From an uncultured Lachnospiraceae bacterium (GTDB taxonomy: Bacteria; Bacillota; Clostridia; Lachnospirales; Lachnospiraceae), in the NCBI GenBank assembly GCA_947305245.1, contig CAMZDG010000003.1:124001-188000 (forward strand): a stretch of DNA of 64,000 bases, read 5' to 3'. The translations under genes and the position numbers were made by a program. Below, piece by piece: positions 57,397-64,000 of this stretch. Numbering within the stretch: the stretch's first letter is position 1; the number at the start of each line of letters is the position of its first letter. The notes under the pieces are model-generated. The model saw nothing but the letters and a program-made list of their open reading frames with translations, did no database searches and was not told the DNA's origin.

Positions 57397-57425
57397 ATTA
57401 TAAGCCCTTATGCTCTTTTACGCAA
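57397..57425 (-). promoter_or_regulatory. Sigma-A-like promoter of the hydrolase leader
   Basis: TTGCGT (57420-57425), 17-bp spacer, TATAAT (57397-57402). Confidence 0.55.
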
Positions 57426-57499
57426 GTCCCAAAAAAGCAGGCGATCTGGCCTGTCAACATGATCAGTTCGCTCAAAATAGATCCATTCAGCCTTCCCCC

Positions 57500-57527
57500 T
57501 TGAGAATTCTCCGAAACGTGTTACAAT
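57500..57527 (+). promoter_or_regulatory. Sigma-A-like promoter of the GH114-like gene
   Basis: TTGAGA, 16-bp spacer, TACAAT. Confidence 0.5.
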
Positions 57528-57570
57528 AGTTAGGATCTCTTTTACTATTCATTCAGTGGAGGCTTCCTTC

Positions 57571-59226
57571 ATGAAACATAAAGCACTTTTGTCTTCTGCC
57601 TTGCTGCTGCTGTGCAGCATGGCGCTGCTCTCCTGCGGCAAGGACCGGTCGTACGAGTCCAGCTATCCCGATTATGGGGAGGCGTACATGGGCTTCGACC
57701 TGAACACGCCGGAGCCGAATAAATACCCCTACGAGAAAAAGTCTTCCTACATGGTCTACTACGGGATGCTCAATGCCGACATCATCGAGGAGGCCAAGCA
57801 ATACGAGGTCTTCATCCTGCATCCCCGAATGGGCGACGTGACAAAGCATCAGGTCCAGGAGATCCAACGCAGCGGGACCATTGTCCTTGGTTATATTTCC
57901 ATCGGCGAGGATCTGCGCACGGCGAATCTGACGCCTGAAGAGATGCTGCAAGATCAAAGGTTCACCGGCGACGGCACGGGGCCGAAGGTGGATCCGAGAA
58001 CAGGCGGCGAGACATCGCTTGACGGCGTGGATCCGCAAGGTATCTCCTCCTCGGGCGGCACCGGATATGCTTCTTATTATCTCGATGACAATGATCACGA
58101 CGGAAAGCCGGACTTCAATCCGAACTTCAACTGTGCCTATACGAACATCGGCGATCCAGCATGGTTCGAGGTGCTCGATCAGATGACCATTGACGGCACG
58201 GACGGCATCCCGGGCATCCGGGAGATCCTGTCGAATGATTACGGACGCGCTCTTGGCTGTGACGGGCTGTTTCTCGATACGGTCGACACCTGCGCGCCCA
58301 ATACCTATACTCCCGATGATGCATATAATAAAACGCGCTTCGAGTGGACGGCCACTGGCGTTTCGGACTTTATGGCAAGGGTGAAGGAGGCCTATCCGGA
58401 CAAGCTCCTTTTGCAAAACCGCGGCATCTTCTTTTATAACCCGAAGCTCCCCCATTATAAGTATAATCCCCGCATCTACGTGGATTATGTCATGTTCGAG
58501 AGCTATCATCTGGATTCCAATGATTTCGCGCTTTACCAGGAAGGCTATTCCAAGGATAACCGTTATAATTACGCGCCGAGGCTGGTTGCGGAGGCCGGGC
58601 GTCCGGACGGTTTTCAGGTCCTCTCCCTCGGGTATGCGGAGGGTCCGGCGCAGTACCACCTAAAGGAAACGTTGTTTGATGATTCCGCGGGAGGCCTTGA
58701 CATTCTGATGGAGGACATTGCCCACGCTGAGGAAGTCGGCTTCATGCATTACATCACCGACGGCTATGTGACGCTGACGAATGACTTTGTGATCCATCAT
58801 GAGACGAAGGATGACGTCACGGCCCCCATCTGGAGCAGCACTTACAATTCTTCCGTCGCATGGCCGCCGGAGGCGCCCTCGCCCCGAGTCGGGCTTCAGG
58901 AGGTGCAGGCCGTAAAGGGCGGCGTGACGGTCCGCTGGGACGTTGCGCTGGACCAGCATAAAGTCACCTATGTCCTCTATTATCAGACGAAGCCCTTCGA
59001 CCTGAAAAAGGATCCCGAGCTGTCGAACGCAACGAGCCTCGAGCTCACGCCCGAAGTCGGGGACGGTTATGAAAATGGCGTTGGCCCGAAGGTTTACCCC
59101 TATCAGGCCACGGTGACTGGCCTGGAGTCCGGAAAGACCTATTATTTCCTGCTCCGCGCCCGCGACTCCTCCGAGCATCAAAACGAAGAAAAGAACACTG
59201 TCGTAAAGACCTGCGTACCAAAGTAA
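57571..59226 (+). CDS. Lipoprotein with GH114-like (endo-alpha-1,4-polygalactosaminidase) TIM barrel and C-terminal FN3-like domain
   Basis: Lipobox MALLSC, YYGMLN...VLGYISIGED...CDGLFLDTVDT; FN3-like PYQATVTGLESGKTYYFLLRARD. Confidence 0.75.
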   Translation: MKHKALLSSALLLLCSMALLSCGKDRSYESSYPDYGEAYMGFDLNTPEPNKYPYEKKSSYMVYYGMLNADIIEEAKQYEVFILHPRMGDVTKHQVQEIQRSGTIVLGYISIGEDLRTANLTPEEMLQDQRFTGDGTGPKVDPRTGGETSLDGVDPQGISSSGGTGYASYYLDDNDHDGKPDFNPNFNCAYTNIGDPAWFEVLDQMTIDGTDGIPGIREILSNDYGRALGCDGLFLDTVDTCAPNTYTPDDAYNKTRFEWTATGVSDFMARVKEAYPDKLLLQNRGIFFYNPKLPHYKYNPRIYVDYVMFESYHLDSNDFALYQEGYSKDNRYNYAPRLVAEAGRPDGFQVLSLGYAEGPAQYHLKETLFDDSAGGLDILMEDIAHAEEVGFMHYITDGYVTLTNDFVIHHETKDDVTAPIWSSTYNSSVAWPPEAPSPRVGLQEVQAVKGGVTVRWDVALDQHKVTYVLYYQTKPFDLKKDPELSNATSLELTPEVGDGYENGVGPKVYPYQATVTGLESGKTYYFLLRARDSSEHQNEEKNTVVKTCVPK

Positions 59227-59271
59227 AACAAAGAAAAAGCATAACCAAAAAACACCAAGTACTAAAGCAAT

Positions 59272-59319
59272 AAAAGAGCGCCGACGCCTCGTAATTAAAC
59301 GAAGCAACGGCGCTTTTTT
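59272..59319 (+). terminator. Intrinsic terminator
   Basis: AAAAGAGCGCCG...CGGCGCTTTTTTC. Confidence 0.7.
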
Positions 59320-59372
59320 CATGCTTATGTTTCTTATTTTTTCGATCTTATCATTTCCGTCTTTAACATGTC

Positions 59373-60482
59373 TTAGGAAAGCTTCAAGTCTCCGTCCTTC
59401 ACCCAGCCGAGCTTCTTGACGCCGGCGTGAATGATCAGGGAGAAGACGGCGGGAAGTACGAAGGAGATCATCACAAGTCCCACCCAGTCGAATGCGGTGA
59501 TGGGAGCTTTCGCTACTGCCCCCTTCTCCACGGCGCTTGCCACGGGGGAAACCCAACCGGTATAGACACCGATCTGTCCCACCAGTCCGCAGGTTCCCAT
59601 GCCGGAGGAAACAGGCGCTCCATTCATCTCCAGCTTAAAGAGACAGGTCGCGATCGGTCCGGTGATGGCGGAAGCCAAGGTCGGTGCGATCCAGATCTTG
59701 GGGTTCTTTACGATGTTGCCCATCTGCAGCATGGAGGTTCCGATTCCCTGAGATACAAGGCCGCCCCATTTATTCTCCTTGAAGGAGATCACTGCGAAGC
59801 CGACCATCTGTGCACAGCATCCCGCAACGGCTGCGCCGCCGGCGAGTCCGGTCAGTGCCAATGCCGCGCAGATTGCAGCGGAGGAGATCGGAAGCGTCAG
59901 TGCCATGCCGACCATGACGGATACGAGGATGCCCATCAGGAAGGGCTGCAGATCCGTCGCGCGCATGATCAGGTCTCCGACCCACATGGCCGCCTTGCCA
60001 AGGGCAGGTGCGATCAGCCAGGAGAAGAAGATTCCGACGCCGATGGTGACAAGGGGCGTCACAAGGATGTCCACCTTTGTCTCCTTGGAGATGGCCTTAC
60101 CGAATTCAGCGGCGATGATGGCCACAAAGAGAACTGCCAGAGGGCCGCCTGCTCCGCCGAGTGCGTTGGAGGCAAAGCCGACCGTGATCATGGAGAACAG
60201 TACCAGCGGCGGGCACTTCAGCGCATAGCCGATGGCAACCGCCATGGCGGGACCGCTCATAGCGGAGGCAAGTCCGCCCACCGTATACTCAATGCCGGAC
60301 ACCGTCGCAACGGGCGTGGTCAGGAACGGGATCTTCAGCTGCGTGCCGATGGTATTGATGATCGTACCGATCAGCAGGGAGCAGAACAAACCCTGTGCCA
60401 TGGCTCCCAATGCGTCAATTCCGTAACGCTTCAGGGAAATTTCGATGTCCTTACGCTTCAAAAATGCTTTCAATTTGTTCAT
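59373..60482 (-). CDS. PTS sugar transporter subunit IIC, PfoR-like
   Basis: Polytopic; IDALGAMAQGLFCSLLIGTIINTIGTQ and GAPVSSGMGTCGLVGQIGVY typical of the PfoR/EIIC_2 family. Confidence 0.85.
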   Translation of the reverse strand: MNKLKAFLKRKDIEISLKRYGIDALGAMAQGLFCSLLIGTIINTIGTQLKIPFLTTPVATVSGIEYTVGGLASAMSGPAMAVAIGYALKCPPLVLFSMITVGFASNALGGAGGPLAVLFVAIIAAEFGKAISKETKVDILVTPLVTIGVGIFFSWLIAPALGKAAMWVGDLIMRATDLQPFLMGILVSVMVGMALTLPISSAAICAALALTGLAGGAAVAGCCAQMVGFAVISFKENKWGGLVSQGIGTSMLQMGNIVKNPKIWIAPTLASAITGPIATCLFKLEMNGAPVSSGMGTCGLVGQIGVYTGWVSPVASAVEKGAVAKAPITAFDWVGLVMISFVLPAVFSLIIHAGVKKLGWVKDGDLKLS

Positions 60483-60510
60483 GTGACTCCTCTCCCCGCG
60501 TATATGGGCC

Positions 60511-60570
60511 GGCGCATCCGCCTTTCTAGCATTGCATCTGCCATTCTAATGGCGCATCCGCCTTTCTCAC
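60511..60570. repeat. Three 20-bp tandem units (outer two nearly identical) in the PTS IIC leader
   Basis: ggcgcatccgcctttctagc / attgcatctgccattctaat / ggcgcatccgcctttctcac. Confidence 0.85.
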
Positions 60571-60650
60571 GTCGCAGGATTGATAATATTTTATCAAAAT
60601 GTATTGTGCATATCATAATACCATTTGGGATAAAACACAAGACTTTTTTA

Positions 60651-60688
60651 TAAAAAAACAGCCCTCTTTTTCAAAAAGGCTGTTTTTC
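60651..60688 (-). terminator. Intrinsic terminator of the ABC exporter gene at 60694
   Basis: Minus strand AAAAACAGCC...GGCTGTTTTTTTATAAA. Confidence 0.8.
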
Positions 60689-60693
60689 TGCGT

Positions 60694-62532
60694 CTAAGCT
60701 TCATTTTGCGCATCCAGCGCCCGTCTAAACTGCGTCTCATACAGCTCGGTATAGGTGCCGCCGGCCTTGACCAGCTCGGAGTGCACGCCCCGCTCCACGA
60801 TCTCGCCGTCCTTCACCACAAGGATCTCGTCCGCCGCAAGTATGGTGGAGAGTCTGTGCGCGATCAGGATGCTGGTGCGAGATTCAATGATCGGGTCAAT
60901 GGCCTCCTGGATCTTACTCTCGGAGATGGAATCCAGGGAGGAGGTCGCCTCGTCAAAGATCAGCAGCGCCGGATCCTTGAGTAGCACTCTCGCGATGGAG
61001 ATCCTCTGCTTCTCACCGCCGGAGAGCTTTAATCCGCGGTTGCCGACCACGGACTCGAAGCCGAGCTCCTGCTTCTCGATAAAGTCGTAGATGTTCGCCT
61101 TCTTGCAGGCCTCGATCAGCTCCTCTTCCGTCGCATCCGGCTTCGCGTAAAGCAGATTCTCGCGGATGGTCCCGTTGAAGAGATAGGTCTCCTGGCTCAC
61201 GATGCCGATGTTCTCTCTCAGGAATCCGAGATCGAGCTTTCTTACGTCCGTCCCGTCGAACAGCACCTCACCGGAGCTCACGTCATACAGTCTCGGGATC
61301 AGGTTGATAATGGTGCTCTTTCCCGATCCGGACGGTCCTACGATGGCAATGCTGTGTCCGCTCTCGAGCTTAAAGTTCACCTTCTTTAAGATCTGTCTGT
61401 CCTCATTGTAGGAGAAATCCACGTTGCAAAATTCCACGTTGCCGTCCGCATGGTCCGGGCAGATCGCGTCCGGTGCATTCTGGATCTCCACGGGCATGTC
61501 AAAGTACTCGAAGATACGCGTGAACAGCGCCATGGAACGGATCCACTCCACCTGAATGTTCAGGAGCATGTTCACGGGGCCGTACATTCTTCCGAGCAGG
61601 GCCACGAGAACGGTCACGTCGCCGACGGTCAGCGACGAATCATACTGGATCATCAGGATGCCGCCCACCAAATATAGCAGCATCGGGCCAACGCTCGAGA
61701 ACGTGGAAATGACCACCCAGAACCACCGCCCCGCCATACTCTCGCGAATATTCAGGCGGATCATCTTGTGGTTGACGTCCTTATATTTGTTATATTCATG
61801 CTCCTCCTTGCAAAAGAGCTTGACAAGGAGCTGTCCGGACACGGAAAGCGTCTCGTTTAAGATGCCATTGATCTGGTCATTGCATTCCTGGGATTCCTTC
61901 GTGAGTTCCCACCGTTTCTTGCCCGCGAGCCTTGTCGGAATGACAAAGAGCGGCACCACGGCAGCGCCCACGAGGGCCAGGATCCAGTTCTGCCGGAACA
62001 TAATGACGATGGCCGCCACCAGCGTGATGCTGTTGGAAAGAATGGAGGTGAAGGTGCTGGTAATGACCCGCTCCACGCCGCCGATGTCACTGGTCATACG
62101 GGTGATCACGTCTCCCTGGTTGCTGGAGGTGAAAAACCGTTGACTCATCTTCTGCAAATGACGGTACATCTGATTCCGCATGTCAAAGGTGATGTGCTGC
62201 GCGATCCAGTTGTTCAGGTAATTCTCGCCCACGCCGATCAGATTCGAGCCCAGCGTCACGGCAAGGCTGAGTAAGATCAACTTGATCAGCATGCTTAGGT
62301 TTCGTCCGATCAGGCCTTCATCAATGATCCGGCCGGTCAGAACGGACGGTAACAGTCCAAGCACGGAAGAAAGCGAGATCGCGCAAAGCACCAGGAACAT
62401 CTGCTTCCAATAAGGGAGCAGGTAGCTGAATACGCGCTTTAATAACGGCCAGGTGACCTTCGGTCGATTGGCCTTCTCCTCTTCCGTCAGAAATCCGCCC
62501 CGCATGGGGCCTCCGGGTCCTCTAGGTGGCAT
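60694..62532 (-). CDS. ABC exporter, fused permease-ATPase
   Basis: GPSGSGKSTIINLI, LSGGEKQRISIARVLL, LIFDEATSSLDS. Confidence 0.93.
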   Translation of the reverse strand: MPPRGPGGPMRGGFLTEEEKANRPKVTWPLLKRVFSYLLPYWKQMFLVLCAISLSSVLGLLPSVLTGRIIDEGLIGRNLSMLIKLILLSLAVTLGSNLIGVGENYLNNWIAQHITFDMRNQMYRHLQKMSQRFFTSSNQGDVITRMTSDIGGVERVITSTFTSILSNSITLVAAIVIMFRQNWILALVGAAVVPLFVIPTRLAGKKRWELTKESQECNDQINGILNETLSVSGQLLVKLFCKEEHEYNKYKDVNHKMIRLNIRESMAGRWFWVVISTFSSVGPMLLYLVGGILMIQYDSSLTVGDVTVLVALLGRMYGPVNMLLNIQVEWIRSMALFTRIFEYFDMPVEIQNAPDAICPDHADGNVEFCNVDFSYNEDRQILKKVNFKLESGHSIAIVGPSGSGKSTIINLIPRLYDVSSGEVLFDGTDVRKLDLGFLRENIGIVSQETYLFNGTIRENLLYAKPDATEEELIEACKKANIYDFIEKQELGFESVVGNRGLKLSGGEKQRISIARVLLKDPALLIFDEATSSLDSISESKIQEAIDPIIESRTSILIAHRLSTILAADEILVVKDGEIVERGVHSELVKAGGTYTELYETQFRRALDAQNEA

Positions 62533-62543
62533 ATGCTTCTCCT

Positions 62544-63779
62544 TTATTCATATCTCTCATCGATCACGCGCTTAGATTTCTTCTCGCTTCTCGGAAGGAA
62601 GCCAAGCTCTACCACGTAAACGATCGGCGTGAATCCAATCTTGCTCTTTACGGCGTCTGCGATCTTCTTTTGCAGCTCCTTGAAGTCATTGCTTCCGCTC
62701 GCCTCCACATAGATACGCATGCTGTCCTTGCCGTCCAGATGAGAGATGCGGATCTGATATTCGCTGGAGAGTTCAGGGAACAGCGCGAGCACTTCCTCGA
62801 TCTGCTTCGGGAATACATTCACGCCCTTGATCTTCATCATGTCGTCGCTTCTTCCGGAGATCACATCCAGTCTGGGATGCTTGCTTCCGCAAGGGCACTC
62901 GCCAGGAATGATCCTCGAGAGGTCATGCGTGCGGAAACGGATCAGCGGCGCGCCTTCCTTTACCAGCGTCGTGATCACGATCTCGCCCCACTCGCCGTCC
63001 GGCACGTTCTCACCGGTCTTCGGATCAATGATCTCAAGGTAAATATAATCATCCCAATAGTGCATGCCCGTGTCATATTTACAGTTAATGCCGATGCCAG
63101 GGCCATAGATCTCGGTCAATCCGTAAATGTCATACAGCTCGATTCCAAGCTCATCATGAATTCTCTGACGCATCTTGTCGCTCCAGCGCTCGGATCCGAA
63201 GATGCCCTTCTTTAAGCAGATCTGATCCTTGAGGCCCTGCTTCTCCATCTCTTCAGCGAGGAGCAGTGCATAGGATGAGGTAGCGCAGAGAACCGTACTC
63301 TTCATGTCGATCATCATCTGCAACTGCTTCGGCGTGTTGCCGGGTCCCATGGGAATCGCCATGGCACCAAGCTTTTCACAGCCGTTCTGGAAGCCGATGC
63401 CTGCCGTCCAAAGTCCATAACCGGGCGTGATCTGGATGCGGTCTTTATTCGTGATCCCCGCATATTCATAACAGCGCTTGAACATCTCTCCCCAGTCATC
63501 CACGTCCTTTGCGGTATAAGGGATGATGACAGGCTTGCCCGTGGTTCCGGAAGACGAATGGATTCTCACGACCTCTTCTTCCTTACAGGTCATCAATCCC
63601 AGGGGATATGCCTCTCTCAAATCTTCCTTCTCCGAGAAGGGAAGCTTTAAGAAGTCCTCGACGGTCTCCACCTTTTCCACGCCTGCTGCCTTCAGCCGCT
63701 TTCCGTAGAAATTGTCTGCGGCGATCAGCCTGCCGATCTGCGTGTTTACTTGCTTCAATTGTGTTTCATTAATCTGCAT
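62544..63779 (-). CDS. Phenylacetate-CoA ligase family protein
   Basis: IHSSSGTTGKPVIIPYTAKD, YGLTEIYGPG, next to iorB-like gene. Confidence 0.93.
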   Translation of the reverse strand: MQINETQLKQVNTQIGRLIAADNFYGKRLKAAGVEKVETVEDFLKLPFSEKEDLREAYPLGLMTCKEEEVVRIHSSSGTTGKPVIIPYTAKDVDDWGEMFKRCYEYAGITNKDRIQITPGYGLWTAGIGFQNGCEKLGAMAIPMGPGNTPKQLQMMIDMKSTVLCATSSYALLLAEEMEKQGLKDQICLKKGIFGSERWSDKMRQRIHDELGIELYDIYGLTEIYGPGIGINCKYDTGMHYWDDYIYLEIIDPKTGENVPDGEWGEIVITTLVKEGAPLIRFRTHDLSRIIPGECPCGSKHPRLDVISGRSDDMMKIKGVNVFPKQIEEVLALFPELSSEYQIRISHLDGKDSMRIYVEASGSNDFKELQKKIADAVKSKIGFTPIVYVVELGFLPRSEKKSKRVIDERYE

Positions 63780-63817
63780 GACATTTTCTCCTTTATCATC
63801 TGGCGCCTCCACCGCGC

Positions 63818-64000
63818 CTAAAATACGTAAATTACCACTGGCTTATGTTTCTTACTTGCTCCAGGCGAGAGAGCGCAGATTTAGGTCCCAGAACTTCTCG
63901 GGGACGCGCTCCTTCATGGCTTCTTCGATCTCAGATGCATCCAGGCCAAGCTCTCCGCTTCGGATGGCGGCGCCGAGAAGGACAACATTCAAAGTTTTAG
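63818..64000 (-). CDS. Indolepyruvate ferredoxin oxidoreductase subunit beta-like, C-terminal fragment cut by right window edge
   Basis: Minus strand reads KTLNVVLLGAAIRSGELGLDASEIEEAMKERVPEKFWDLNLRALSPGASKKHKPVVIYVF*; adjacent to phenylacetate-CoA ligase gene. Not in ORF track. Confidence 0.75.

Noticed and set aside
57553-58659. 368-aa minus-strand ORF (and 298-aa ORF at 58660-59556)
   Set aside because: Antisense to the GH114-like lipoprotein whose plus-strand frame has a signal peptide, RBS, promoter and terminator.

Overview
Low-to-mid GC Firmicutes chromosome, most likely Lachnospiraceae/Clostridia (inferred from the SCIFF peptide/maturase pair, secDF synteny, dnaG-rpoD order, CIRCE element and xylan genes). 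Almost every gene is on the minus strand; the clear plus-strand genes are the CNNM/CorC-type protein at 27 kb and the GH114-like lipoprotein at 57.6 kb. Core content: ylmH, rnpB (RNase P RNA), trmK, rpoD, dnaG, dGTPase, recJ, secDF, aspS, hisS, and an iorB fragment at the right edge. Accessory content: a ZIP transporter with two COG0523-type GTPases, one carrying a very large His/Asp loop; an acyltransferase-like/DUF6320-like/hydrolase module; a SCIFF RiPP locus whose 51-aa precursor is missing from the ORF track; a 7-gene amino-deoxysugar and lipid-linked glycosylation operon with an unexpected MaoC hydratase; a GH115/SGNH/GH8 xylan module; a Bce-type two-component/ABC module; an MBOAT/SGNH surface acylation pair; heterodimeric ABC exporters; and an AT-rich accessory patch (hsp20 with CIRCE, CHAP, Fic, Tdi1-like immunity). 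Non-coding structures of note: a 176-bp nested inverted repeat between hisS and aspS, a perfect 13-bp hairpin plus T6 that contains the amidase Shine-Dalgarno, three 20-bp tandem leader units each encoding a mini-ORF before a PTS IIC gene, and a candidate operator pair in front of the xylan operon. No CRISPR array, tRNA, rRNA, transposase or integrase was seen. All family calls come from reading the sequence; no database search was run.
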